From the NCBI RefSeq assembly GCF_014207535.1, contig NZ_JACHGK010000016.1, positions 1 to 64,000 on the forward strand: a DNA stretch of 64,000 nucleotides, in the 5' to 3' direction. The DNA is from Bacillus benzoevorans. Its GTDB lineage: Bacteria > Bacillota > Bacilli > Bacillales > Cytobacillaceae. The notes below the pieces were generated by a model, which had not been told where the DNA came from, did not search any database, and saw nothing but the letters and a program-made list of their open reading frames with translations. This document shows positions 50,741 to 60,500 of this stretch, piece by piece. Position 1 is the stretch's first letter; each line of letters starts with the position of its first letter. The position numbers were made by a program, and so were the translations under genes.

Positions 50741-50765
50741 TTTTTCCGGGAAGGAGGTTGCTAGA

Positions 50766-51041
50766 ATGAATGAAAATATACAAAATGAGGTAATCGAGCG
50801 TTTTAAAGCTCGTCATTTTCTATTTAATACTATGCATATCCAAGAGCTGAATCTGGCATTTAAACCAAATAACACTCTGGATATTGTCATTAAAATGGGA
50901 CATGGACACAATACTGATAAAGATAGAGATGCATTGGCTGTCTTTTTTGCAGCAACTCTTGGATTGCAGTTTGACTTTACCTTTTACATTATTGAAATCG
51001 ATACATATGAGGAAAAAAATAAATTAGTAAGAATAGAGTAA
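50766..51041 (+). CDS. Hypothetical protein
   Basis: 91 residues, small alpha/beta (IQELNLAFKPNNTLDIVIKM ... FYIIEIDTYEEKNKL). AAGGAGGTTGCTAGA places the start at ATG 50766 rather than the frame start at 50724, which would overlap the pseudogene. No family recognised. Confidence 0.6.
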   Translation: MNENIQNEVIERFKARHFLFNTMHIQELNLAFKPNNTLDIVIKMGHGHNTDKDRDALAVFFAATLGLQFDFTFYIIEIDTYEEKNKLVRIE

Positions 51042-51369
51042 AATCATTAATAATAACAAAAATTACTTTTCACCAATTCAAAACTTTAACAGACTACTTT
51101 CATCTAGTTGTAACAGCAATACATATATTGTTCATCATATTCCAATTGCGTCATAATATTGCACATTCAATGATATTAAAATCGATGTAGTAACAGAAAA
51201 AACGATACCATTAGCCCAAAAAAGAACAAGTAAACGTATGACGGACTAATTGGACATTATCATGCCTGAAATAACGATTAGGACCTACCCTTTTATTTCT
51301 GGAGAATATATAAAAAGAGTAATGCCACAATGAAAACAAATATCCAATATTGAAAATGGTGGTGATGGT
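51042..51369. other. 328-base spacer with a gene remnant
   Basis: A short frame (51171-51249) ends KTIPLAQKRTSKRMTD with no start and looks like a remnant. GTAACA followed by GATACCATTA at about 51188-51212 is a possible diverged iteron. No other structure. Confidence 0.4.
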
Positions 51370-51669
51370 ATGTTATCGCAACAAGAAATCCTAGATGTAT
51401 TATCAAAAAACCTAAATACATGGAGAGAAAAATATGGTGTTAAGCGAATTGGATTATTCGGTTCGTACAGCCGCGAAGAGCAAACTGAATGCAGCGACAT
51501 TGATGTGCTAGTTGAATTTAACAGTTCGGACCTATCTTTTAATAATTATATGGACTTAAAATTTGAACTTGAGGATCGTTTTCAGAAGCCAGTAGATTTT
51601 GTCATATTAGATGATATCAAATCTGCTTTAAAACAAAGTATTTTAAGAAGTACAAAATTTACAGAATAA
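51370..51669 (+). CDS. MNT-type nucleotidyltransferase (MntA-like antitoxin), solitary
   Basis: 99 residues. The nucleotidyltransferase motif GLFGSYSREEQTECSDIDVL has the GS-x(9-10)-D-x-D arrangement, with the third acidic residue likely in the later VDFVIL strand. In type VII toxin-antitoxin pairs MntA adds AMP to a HEPN toxin (HepT) to silence it. No HepT gene is next to it: the following 335 bases are non-coding. It may be an orphan antitoxin, or act on a distant HEPN protein such as the one at 54758-55978. GGTGGTGATGGT precedes the ATG. Confidence 0.85.
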   Translation: MLSQQEILDVLSKNLNTWREKYGVKRIGLFGSYSREEQTECSDIDVLVEFNSSDLSFNNYMDLKFELEDRFQKPVDFVILDDIKSALKQSILRSTKFTE

Positions 51670-52004
51670 GCCGAGAGTTTACTAGAAGGTATTTAATTAG
51701 CGACAGTTTTGTGAAGAAAATAATCAAAATAGAGTACACATTCATTAACACTTTGATATCATTATATTTACTTAAATCTGTCTGGATAATATGTTTAACC
51801 TCGTAATTCTTTATTTTTAATGATACCTGTCTATAATGAACAATAAATAATTTGTGATTGGGTTATTATACGCCTGTAGCTTTTCTTATTCAATTAGAAG
51901 TATTAGACACTTCTCTCTACAGGAAGAGTTGAGAAGGAAGCACGAGACCATCCCTGCGCTTCCAGACTTTTGACATAATACCAAGATGACCTTGTATTGT
52001 TTTA
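51670..52004. other. 335-base spacer
   Basis: AT-rich, with a weak inverted repeat CCTGTAG / CTACAGG (about 51872-51924). No HepT-like frame was found in any reading frame. Nothing else stands out. Confidence 0.45.
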
Positions 52005-52574
52005 TTAGCAAGAATAAAAATATTGATCAGCAGTACACTTTGAATTAATCATAAAGTCTTTATTGTTCAGCGCTTTTCTTATCAGTTCCTTTTTATTCGG
52101 TATATGTAGCGTTGGGACACTGTTCATAGAATCCCGAAAAGCAGGCAATTTATCCCACAAATTCTTTATCTGTTGTTTAAAGGTTTTCGAACTGCAATTT
52201 ATAATATCACTCTTATCACTATACTCTGGATAAACCACGATAACCGGTAGCCCTAATGTACCAATTCCATAGTTTATTTCTTCCCTTAATGCTTTGCTAT
52301 TTTTAGTTATTGAACTTAAAAACAAAATAATATTCTTTGAATTATTAAGCCTATCATGTAAACGGGGTTTCAAGGTCTTTTCCCAATCACTTCCATCCCT
52401 TACATTATAGTTTTTATTATGTGAGTCAATGAACGGAAAAGTGCTATCGTTAGATTTCCAAGCTTTTAATAGATTGTAAGATACAAAATCCTTCGTGGCT
52501 GATGCGCCCAAATTACTTTCATTAAAAGGTTCACTTACATAAAACGCTGCGTAATTACCATTCCTATAAGCCAT
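52005..52574 (-). CDS. thsB: ThsB-type TIR domain protein of a type II Thoeris system
   Basis: 189 residues with a TIR-like (DUF1863/MTH538) fold: NYAAFYVSEPFNESNLGASA at the start, KNIILFLSSITKNSKALREE with the catalytic-candidate Glu98/99, then LGLPVIVVYPE. In Thoeris, ThsB senses infection and makes an NAD-derived signal; in the type II form this is a histidine-ADP-ribose conjugate read by a macro-domain ThsA. Its start overlaps the stop of thsA by 11 bases, indicating tight coupling. Family knowledge assigns the mechanism; only the fold and pairing are visible here. Confidence 0.85.
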   Translation of the reverse strand: MAYRNGNYAAFYVSEPFNESNLGASATKDFVSYNLLKAWKSNDSTFPFIDSHNKNYNVRDGSDWEKTLKPRLHDRLNNSKNIILFLSSITKNSKALREEINYGIGTLGLPVIVVYPEYSDKSDIINCSSKTFKQQIKNLWDKLPAFRDSMNSVPTLHIPNKKELIRKALNNKDFMINSKCTADQYFYSC

Positions 52575-53400
52575 TCTCTACACTCCTTAATTTATAAAAA
52601 TTAATTTTATCCTTTATAGATTCGTGTATTACTATTGAAACATGAGAAGGATAGGTAAACTTGATTCTACTTACTTTAAATGACCATATTAATAATTCTA
52701 GCAATTCTTGCTCAGATACCATATTATACTCTTTAAATCTTGTCATTCCTGAACCTAACAGTGGTATTGACACTGTACGTCCTCCATATACAATATCTAC
52801 TTCATTCCAAAAGTTAATTAAGAAATTAATATAATCATTCATATATAAATAGGCTCTATCGTTATCGTCAAACTTGGTAAAAGCAGTGAGCAAGTAGTTG
52901 CCATGTTGAAAAATTGTTCCGAGCTTATACTGCTTCTTTTTGCCAACTTCTCTATCTTCATTAATAGAAGTAATTTTTTCATTTAACTTTTTATCCGTAT
53001 CAATTAAATAATCAAGTTCTTGCACGGCATCTACTTGTTGTTTAATATATATACCGTTAAGAGTTCTTTCTGAAATGATCTTATTATCAACACACGTGTC
53101 AAAATACTCATTGAAAGAGATTACTTTTAATTCTTCCTCTTCAAAAATATCTCCTATCTTAACACGTACGGTTGAATTATTGATATTTAATGTCACGTGG
53201 TTAGTAAGATTAGCTCGAATCCACATAATAAAGTAAATAATAAGTAAAAACAGAAAGACTACTATTCCCGTGATAGGCTTATATTTATTAGGAATATTAA
53301 TCGCAATTAAGACAAAAGACATTAAAATACTTATTACTGATAAGACTGAAAAATAATTTTTCAATAAATTTTTATCAAAAAAGTTCACCTTTATTTTCAT
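52564..53400 (-). CDS. thsA: ThsA-type membrane/macro-domain effector (type II Thoeris)
   Basis: 278 residues. Two transmembrane helices at about residues 14-35 and 40-62 (VLSVISILMSFVLIAI; GIVVFLFLLIIYFIM) are followed by a macro-like domain with VISFNEYFDTCVDN, SERTLNGIYIKQ and SIPLLGSGMTRF. This two-helix plus macro (DUF6430-like) layout is that of type II Thoeris effectors, which bind the ThsB signal and disrupt the membrane or otherwise kill the infected cell. First gene of the pair; ThsB follows with an 11-base overlap. Confidence 0.85.
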   Translation of the reverse strand: MKIKVNFFDKNLLKNYFSVLSVISILMSFVLIAINIPNKYKPITGIVVFLFLLIIYFIMWIRANLTNHVTLNINNSTVRVKIGDIFEEEELKVISFNEYFDTCVDNKIISERTLNGIYIKQQVDAVQELDYLIDTDKKLNEKITSINEDREVGKKKQYKLGTIFQHGNYLLTAFTKFDDNDRAYLYMNDYINFLINFWNEVDIVYGGRTVSIPLLGSGMTRFKEYNMVSEQELLELLIWSFKVSRIKFTYPSHVSIVIHESIKDKINFYKLRSVENGL

Positions 53401-53852
53401 TTATATATCTCCAATTTAATTAATCATAATAATCATATCATAAATTTCCAAGTAATTTTAATAAATAGGGTAATTCAAATGATGATTATGGAATAGTTTC
53501 TTTCCTTTTTTTATAAAAAAGAAAAGCCCTGCAGATTACCTTTCAGGACCTTTCATCAAGGCTAGGCTACACTATCCCTTTCAAAACAGTATTCAATAAT
53601 CTCGCCTGATCGATTAATAAAACAGAAGTTATTTCTTTTCTTTATCTGTCTATAAAACTTTATATAAAAATGCGAGTTCAGCTTCTTCTATACCAAGTGG
53701 TAATTTCCCGTTTTCTCCCCTACAGGAACACAGTTCGTTTTTAGTTGAGATCGTTGCTTCAACTTTTCGGAAAAATATTGAAGAAGAATCCCTGATAGTA
53801 TTAGCCCCTGCTACCATTACGGCGGCAGGGGCTGTTTTTGTTATCTTACTCG
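53401..53852. other. 452-base spacer with a plus-strand terminator
   Basis: No gene. It contains a hairpin with T-tail at 53803-53840 and a weaker hairpin near 53530-53560. Promoters for thsA would lie near 53401-53480 but are not clear. Confidence 0.45.
53803..53840 (+). terminator. Hairpin AGCCCCTGC / GCAGGGGCT
   Basis: Perfect 9-bp arms with GTTTTTG after the right arm on the plus strand. No plus-strand gene precedes it; on the minus strand it has no T-tract but follows the gene ending at 53853. Confidence 0.55.
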
Positions 53853-54728
53853 CTACCTTTTTTTGTTATTAGTCGGAATATCTGTCAACGATTCTCTAAA
53901 TCTTTTATCATCAATAGGCATGTATTGTTCGTTTATGATTAGCTCACTGCCCAATATTTCTGATAAAGCAATTGATTCCCACTCTTCCAATAAAGCAGGA
54001 TTTTTCTCTAATATCATGTTAATGTTTCCGATAACATTGGGGTCACTTAGTCTCTCGACCATTGCTTTTCCTTCAATAAATTGGCCTGATGGATTTGCAG
54101 TATCTACGATATTTGCATGTAATATTTTCCATACCTTTCTTGCTCGAATAACAGAAAGCATGAATATATCAAGAAGTTCCTTTTGTGCTTCTTCGCTTGT
54201 CATATTAATAGTGTACTGTTCGTAAGCATTATCAAATTCAACTGTTGCCGAAGCTGACATCGTCTTACTTGATGTTGCATTCTCAGAACTTCGAGTTTTG
54301 CTTTGTTCATCTAATATCTGCTGTGCTTTTGTTTTTCTTGTATTGATACTGACAGTTTTTTTGTTCTTATTCTTATTCTTTTTCTTTCTATTCTGCAACC
54401 ATTGATCAAAACTTGTAATAGCTTTATCTGTCAGATATTCAGTCAGATATTCAGCTGTCTTAATTGCCAATGTTTCCGAAACATCAATAATAAACTGGCC
54501 AACCGGCGAGATATCCTTATACCTTTTAGGATCTCCACCTCTATCGTTAGTTCTAGTCAATTGAGTTTTGTCATCTATGATTTCAAGGTCATAGGCTACA
54601 CCAGAATATGTACCATCACTTCGACGATAACCGCCTGCACCCAACTTATCACTGGTTATATCATTTCCTTTTTTATCTTTCTTTGGAACCTTACCAATGA
54701 CTACATCATAATCCTTGTTTTCATCCAC
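53853..54728 (-). CDS. Hypothetical protein, gene pair with 54758-55978
   Basis: 291 residues, soluble. A basic lysine-rich stretch at about 120-140 (RKKKNKNKNKKT) separates an N-terminal part with VVIGKVPKKDKKGND from a C-terminal helical part. I recognise no domain. It starts 29 bases after the gene at 54758-55978 with GGAG upstream and is probably cotranscribed with it. Position between Thoeris and BREX suggests defence, but nothing in the sequence proves it. Confidence 0.55.
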   Translation of the reverse strand: MDENKDYDVVIGKVPKKDKKGNDITSDKLGAGGYRRSDGTYSGVAYDLEIIDDKTQLTRTNDRGGDPKRYKDISPVGQFIIDVSETLAIKTAEYLTEYLTDKAITSFDQWLQNRKKKNKNKNKKTVSINTRKTKAQQILDEQSKTRSSENATSSKTMSASATVEFDNAYEQYTINMTSEEAQKELLDIFMLSVIRARKVWKILHANIVDTANPSGQFIEGKAMVERLSDPNVIGNINMILEKNPALLEEWESIALSEILGSELIINEQYMPIDDKRFRESLTDIPTNNKKR

Positions 54729-54757
54729 TTTCCATTACTCCTTACCACTTTTCTACT

Positions 54758-55978
54758 CTAATTCCATTCAATTTCGGAACTCATCTCCGCTTCATAATAA
54801 GAACGTGCCTCATTTTCATATTCTGCTACGGCATCCAGCATTGAATCACAGCGATCTAAAAAGTTAAGCAATGAACGCATATATTCATATGCATTCTTTA
54901 AATCTAGCTTTTTATCATTAATCCTGTATTCCAAACTATAAGAGGTTGGATATCTAAAGTTGTCCCCATTTTTATCTATATCATTTATTGCGAACAACTT
55001 CTGCTCAACGACATCTATTAATTCTGTATCCTGTCCTTGTTCATCAGCATAGTATTGTATTACTGGTTTTACATTTTTCCAAAGGTCCTTCTTTATGAGA
55101 TGACTCTTCCTTTTTGAAAGGAAAACATGTTGTGGTACACCATTCTTGACCATGCTATAAAAAAGTCTCTTTAAACATAATTCTATTGCATTTCGCAGCA
55201 TGAATATCAAGGGATATGTCTTTTCTTCTTTGGATAATTTATCGGTCTGGAAAATGAAGTCAGCAACTGCAATATAGCCTGTTACCTTTACATGAAAACC
55301 ATCATCAGACAATCGTTGCCAAAAATAACAGTTCCCAATTCCATGAGATGCCATTATAAAGAATTGCGGTTTGAGCTTGTCATCAAACTCATCTATTGTA
55401 TCAATAGCACCACACTCAATGCACTTTTTTATCAGTGCAAAAGCCTGCAGCATATTATTTGCCACATCAACATTATCAATAAACTTACCTCTATATTGAG
55501 AAAGAAAATCGTCCTCGAAAGGAAAACGAAACATATCTGACTTCGCATCCACCAATTCCAGCGATGTTAAATATGATACGATCCATTGCTTTTCTTCATC
55601 AGTTAAGTAATTCTCTGCATTGCTCTCAACGTACTTGCCCCATAGCATCGGCAAGTCATGGCAGCATTTTTCAAAAACATCCTGCATATCTCTTTTCTTG
55701 GTGTTGACCCTGCACAACAGAGCTTTTATTCCAAGTTCCATACTTTGTCTAAGCATAAATATGCCCGGTAGAAACCACATATCTGATTTTACATTATCAT
55801 GCCCACTTTCAATAACATTCTTGAATATATGAAAACCACAATTATAGAATTTATATGACAGCTCTTTATAATCCAAAAAAGGATTTAAAGACCACTTTAT
55901 TTCAACTTGATATTCTGTATCTTCTATTTTCCAAAAATCCATACCAGCTGAAGGCCATAGCCATTTTCCTAAATCCAT
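54758..55978 (-). CDS. Protein with an internal duplication of a HEPN-like unit
   Basis: 406 residues. The two halves repeat the same order of motifs: FMLRQSMELGIKALL and FMLRNAIELCLKRLF; then CHDLPMLWGKY and SHLIKKDLWKNV; then DMFRFPFEDD and DNFRYPTSYS; each followed by a helix of about 35 residues. The helical R/E/H pattern resembles HEPN domains found in RNA-cleaving toxins, but a strict R-x4-6-H motif is not seen. ATG 55978 has AAGGAGG five bases upstream; the longer frame to 56035 is unlikely. Paired with the gene at 53853. Confidence 0.6.
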   Translation of the reverse strand: MDLGKWLWPSAGMDFWKIEDTEYQVEIKWSLNPFLDYKELSYKFYNCGFHIFKNVIESGHDNVKSDMWFLPGIFMLRQSMELGIKALLCRVNTKKRDMQDVFEKCCHDLPMLWGKYVESNAENYLTDEEKQWIVSYLTSLELVDAKSDMFRFPFEDDFLSQYRGKFIDNVDVANNMLQAFALIKKCIECGAIDTIDEFDDKLKPQFFIMASHGIGNCYFWQRLSDDGFHVKVTGYIAVADFIFQTDKLSKEEKTYPLIFMLRNAIELCLKRLFYSMVKNGVPQHVFLSKRKSHLIKKDLWKNVKPVIQYYADEQGQDTELIDVVEQKLFAINDIDKNGDNFRYPTSYSLEYRINDKKLDLKNAYEYMRSLLNFLDRCDSMLDAVAEYENEARSYYEAEMSSEIEWN

Positions 55979-56604
55979 GCTTACCTCCTTAACAACCATC
56001 TTGCCGCTGAAAATCTTGACAACCAATTGGCTCACACAACCTGACCGATTTTGGGTTCAAAGTTTCCGTGGAACTGTTTCCGTGAACAGAAAAACAAAGG
56101 CAGACTGGCACTTTTTTCCAATCCTATCCTGCCTGAAAATCCCTTTAATTCAAGGTCCTTTCATAATCTTATTTACCCGCTTTTGACATCAATACTATCG
56201 TCTCAACATGCGTTGAGTATATGTGACAACATAAGGAGTTAACAGATGTACTAGACTACTCATTATATGGTTTTTATGGGCCGTATGCCGTTACTTATAA
56301 TCGTAACTATTAATGGTATCTATTATTAGTTACGAAACAATTTTCACTCGTAAAAGTAAAATAATTTTGTAGTGAATTATACTAATAGAGACGAATAGTG
56401 GTATCTATTAATTTTATTGCCCCCACTAAGCCTGCCCAACTTTTTGGCTGAAGTAAATATCAATAAAGACGATTAAGAGTCTCTGATAATAGTAACTAAT
56501 GTTGGTCTCTATCAGTTTTTTTTCCCATAATCAGCACAATCACACGAAGCAACTAATTGCAATGCTTGTGCAACATTATTAAGTATGATTTTAGCAGTAA
56601 CTTT
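55979..56604. other. Iteron-bearing intergenic region B
   Basis: 626 bases without a supported gene. Contains repeats related to cluster A at 56303-56334, 56391-56413 and 56486-56516. The promoter for the HEPN-like gene is presumably within 56000-56250. Confidence 0.5.
56303..56516. repeat. Iteron-like repeat cluster B
   Basis: GTAACTATTAATGG and TAATGGTATCTATTATTAG at 56303-56334; AGTGGTATCTATTAATT at 56397-56413; GTAACTAATGTTGGTCTC at 56492-56509. They are inverted relatives of cluster A (47030-47313). Confidence 0.55.
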
Positions 56605-56823
56605 TTAGTCCTCTTCATAAATCGAGTAACTAAAATCAATAAATTCATCTATGTCTAATTTTTCTTCGGTTTGTTTTATTCCCCAGCCAAAACGTTGGTA
56701 ATCAGTTCCTCCATCAATGAAAATGCTGCCACAGGAACACAACCTAAAATCATGTTCATGTTTCGATTCAATAACCTCATCACACTTTTTACAACGTATT
56801 TTATTTACAAGAATTCTTCGCAT
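56605..56823 (-). CDS. Small zinc-ribbon protein (DUF7695-like)
   Basis: 72 residues. IRCKKCDEVIESKHEHDFRL followed by CSCGSIFIDGGTDYQRFGWG matches a widespread Firmicute zinc-ribbon family with an invariant FIDGGTDY stretch. Four cysteines (CxxC and CxC) can bind zinc. Function unknown; often near mobile elements. No strong ribosome binding site upstream of the start. Confidence 0.7.
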   Translation of the reverse strand: MRRILVNKIRCKKCDEVIESKHEHDFRLCSCGSIFIDGGTDYQRFGWGIKQTEEKLDIDEFIDFSYSIYEED

Positions 56824-57335
56824 AAAATCACCTACTGTGTCATGGCTATTAAAAAGGTTAATTTTTCCAATTTACCACAATCTCTATAAATTTCAATATA
56901 TCTACGTCGATCAAACATTTAAAGAAATAATAGTATTAATAGCTATCTCCGGTATTAATAGCTAATCTCTGTTGGTTAAGTTCATACAGTTTATGTTCTC
57001 TGTAGCTTATAAAAACCTTTTGTTATCTTCCCAGAAATCATAACAAACTCCCTATTTTTACACACAGTTTCATATGTTTAATTGGGTATGTTTAGGTATA
57101 CCCAATTAAGTGTATGAACGACTTCATATATCTGAAGGGATACAACCATTGATATTACTGCATTTTCCGCTATCAATCAGGACCCTTTTTCGCCGACTAA
57201 TATATCTCAGGAAGTCCAATGTTACCCCAAAAAAGTGCAGATAATTCCGGGGTAACCTAGAGGATCATTTGCTGTTATTTCAAGAAAGATTTTATCTCAT
57301 ACCACATGCATCTCTACAAAGCATTAAATAATTAT
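56824..57335. other. 512-base spacer with two strong inverted repeats
   Basis: TAATTGGGTAT / ATACCCAATTA (57079-57108, loop 8) and GTTACCCC / GGGGTAAC (57221-57256, loop 20). Neither has a T-tract. No gene. Confidence 0.55.
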
Positions 57336-57503
57336 TTATTGATCATTTGATTCAAACTTTGCGAGTATTTCCAGTACCTCTTCTTGGGATATTTTTAAAT
57401 CAGATGATATTTCATTAACTGACTTACCAGCCAGATGGAGCTTAATAACGTTTATTGCAGTATTTCGAGCCTTTATTAAACTTTGCTCAATGCCACTAAT
57501 CAT
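57336..57503 (-). CDS. Small HTH-like protein
   Basis: 55 residues, helical: GIEQSLIKARNTAINVIKLH then GKSVNEISSDLKISQEEVLE, a helix-turn-helix of the kind found at the C-termini of Rpn (PDDEXK) proteins. ATG 57503 has AAGGAGG seven bases upstream. It may be a stand-alone regulator or the rest of a larger protein. It lies downstream of the SNF2 helicase of the BREX-like locus. Confidence 0.55.
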   Translation of the reverse strand: MISGIEQSLIKARNTAINVIKLHLAGKSVNEISSDLKISQEEVLEILAKFESNDQ

Positions 57504-57579
57504 GAAATAATCCTCCTTCAATTACCACAAACTATTGGAAACAAAGAAGCTTTTTTATATCAAATGACTTTCTCCCTAA

Positions 57580-60500
57580 CTAGATCCCAACGATTTGTTC
57601 CATTTTCACTTCTTCAACAATATAATGTTGATTTACCACATAAACATATACTGATCCATTTAATTCTTGGTAATCATTTAATTCCAATTGTTGTGAAAGC
57701 AACTCTAATGACGGTGTTAATAAAATAAATCGTGTATTACTATCTGCTTCTTCACTCGTGAAATCGACTAAACCAAATGCATTCTTAACACGGATGTTTA
57801 ATCGCCCATTATGATATTCATACTCTTTTACAACTTGTATAAAATCTTTTGGAATAACACGTGCTGCACTTACAATTGGTTGTACATGCAGTTGTGTAAT
57901 CGGCTTAATGGATTGTAACTGAATACTTCTTTCTCTTTCAATATTTTCAAGCCGATCTTTACTACGTTCCTCTATGTCTTCAATTTGAGTGTAGGTTTGG
58001 TTAATTAATGCGCTATTTTTATTATTTAAATTATCACTTAAATAATTAGTTAATCTTTCCTGTAGTGTTTGCATTTGTTCATCAAATGAACGACGTAAAT
58101 AAGTACTCTTTCGGTTTAAATAATCATCTCGTTTCATTTGAACAGATTGAAGTATCTTTTTCGCTTGAAGAATAGATTCTTTTTTAAATGATTTATCTTC
58201 TGTACCTACTATATTGATTAATTCAAATTGCTTCTGGAATAATAAATACGGATCTACTTGAATGAATTCCCCAGTTTTCCTTTTAGCTAATAACATTAAT
58301 TCTTGTTCTAACTCTCGACCTGTACCATCAACTACACTAATACGACTAATTTCTAATGTTAAAGGTTCACTAACAAATGTTTTTACTGTACAAATTGGTA
58401 AAGCCACTTGTTGCAGCTCTTGACTCGCTAATTCCATCGCTAATTTTTTTAATGGATGGTCATTCGGTAATATTGATAACTGTTCTGTTTGTTTATCTGG
58501 TCTTAATGTAAACCGTAATGATTCATCAGTTCTTAAAGAATATTTTCGCTTCTTAATTAGTTCACGAATATTTTTAGGGTAACGATCAATTCGAACTGTA
58601 TTGCCATCATTTGAGATATTTACTTTAATACGTGTTTCTTCAAACTGTTTTACTACAAACTCACCATAGACTCGCGAAGGCATACTGCTAATTGAAATTT
58701 CTTGATATGCACGTCTTGCACCCGGTAAATCAAAACTGGAATCATCTAAGCGTTCTTGTTTTGCTAATTCTAGTAATCGTTCATGTTCTTCAGATAATGT
58801 TTTTTCCATTTGTGCAATTAGCTCATCTAAATTTTCACGGCCGCTAATCGCTTCCTCCATTAAGTGAGATAAATCGATATTGTTTTCTTCTAGTACTTCA
58901 CCAATAAAATCATAGACCTGATCTTGTCCCAAATCCGTGCGCATTTGTTCCATCTTATCAAGTAGACGTATCAATACATCTCCTTCACGTGTATTCTTCG
59001 CAACAAGATTAAAGACGAATACTTCATTCTTTTGTCCAATACGATGAATACGTCCCATACGCTGTTCTAAACGATTTGGATTCCACGGAATATCATAGTT
59101 AATCATTTGATTACAGAATTGAAGGTTGATAGATTCTCCCCCGGCATCTGTAGCAAGCATAATTTGTACATCATTTCGGAATCGCTCCACTTGTTCACGA
59201 CGTTGATCCATCGAAAAATTCCCAACGATTTTTGTGACTTCAGGGACATGCTGTAGGAGCTTTCGTTCAAGGTAATACAAAGTATCTTTTGATTCCGTAA
59301 AAATAAGAATCTTTTCTCCTTTGGATAACAATCCATCCTGACCAAATAACGTGTTTTCAAGCTCTAAATATTTTCGTTCAATATCTTGATATACGAGCAT
59401 CTCTGTTTTACGAACTAATCCATCTAGAATCTCTATTTCTAACTTTAGTTCCTCTAAATCAATAACATCGGTTTCTCCTTCAACTAAAGTCTCTATTTCT
59501 TCCTGCTCTTCTGTTGAAAGTTCGTCGTATTCAAATGGCTCAATCGATTTATTGGCCGTTAACTCAGACTCTAATAATTCTTGTAACTTTTCTTTACGTC
59601 GTTTAAGGGATAAATAAATAGCATCTAATGACGAACTTAGGCGACGTTGTAAAATCATCATCGCAAATGCTACGTTTGGTTTATTATTTTGTTTTGCTTG
59701 ATTAAAATGCTCGCGTGCATAAGAAGTTACTTCTTCATAAAGCTCACGTTCGCCATAACTTAAATCAAAGGTAATTGTCGTTGTTGTTCTTTTCGGGAAT
59801 AACGGAGTACCATCAAAATTTTTCATTGTCTCCTTTAAACGACGAATAACAAACGGATTACTCTTTTCATATATAGAATCACCTGTATTTAAACGAGAAA
59901 AAATATCATGGTCCACCAAACTCATTAAATGCCGAAAATTTTCTTTATCTCCTTTATGCGGTGTTGCAGTTAGTAATAAGCAATGCTCTGTGTGACGAAG
60001 TAAACTCTCCCCAAGTTGGTAAATTTTCGTACGATTCACTTTACGTTTCTTGACGCCATGCGTATATGCAGCCATTTTATGTGCTTCATCGACGATTACT
60101 AAATCAAACTGAGCTTTTAAAATAAAGGCTTTAATTTCTTCACGTGAAGCCCAATAAATTGATGCAATTACTTTATCATGTGATTCAAATGGATTCACTT
60201 CACTTGAGCTATTTAATAAACTTCGATTTATTATCGTAAACTCTTCTCCAAATTTATCTTTTAGCTCTTCCTGCCATTGCTTTAATACTAGAGGGGGAAC
60301 TAAAATTAATATACGCTCTGCAGCTTGTCTGGCAATTAACTCACGAATTAACATTCCGGACATAATTGTTTTCCCTGCTCCGGGATCATCCGCTAATAAA
60401 TATCGTACTTGAGGTGACTGTAACATGCGGCTATACACAGCTTCTATTTGGTGTGGTAGTGGGATAATCTTTTTGTTTCCTCGCGCACGTGACTTCGAAA

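Noticed and set aside
50724..50765. Longer start for the 50766-51041 gene
   Set aside because: It would overlap the pseudogene and miss the AAGGAGG placed before ATG 50766.
40693..57256. CRISPR array
   Set aside because: The repeats in this part are degenerate, irregularly spaced and not accompanied by cas genes.
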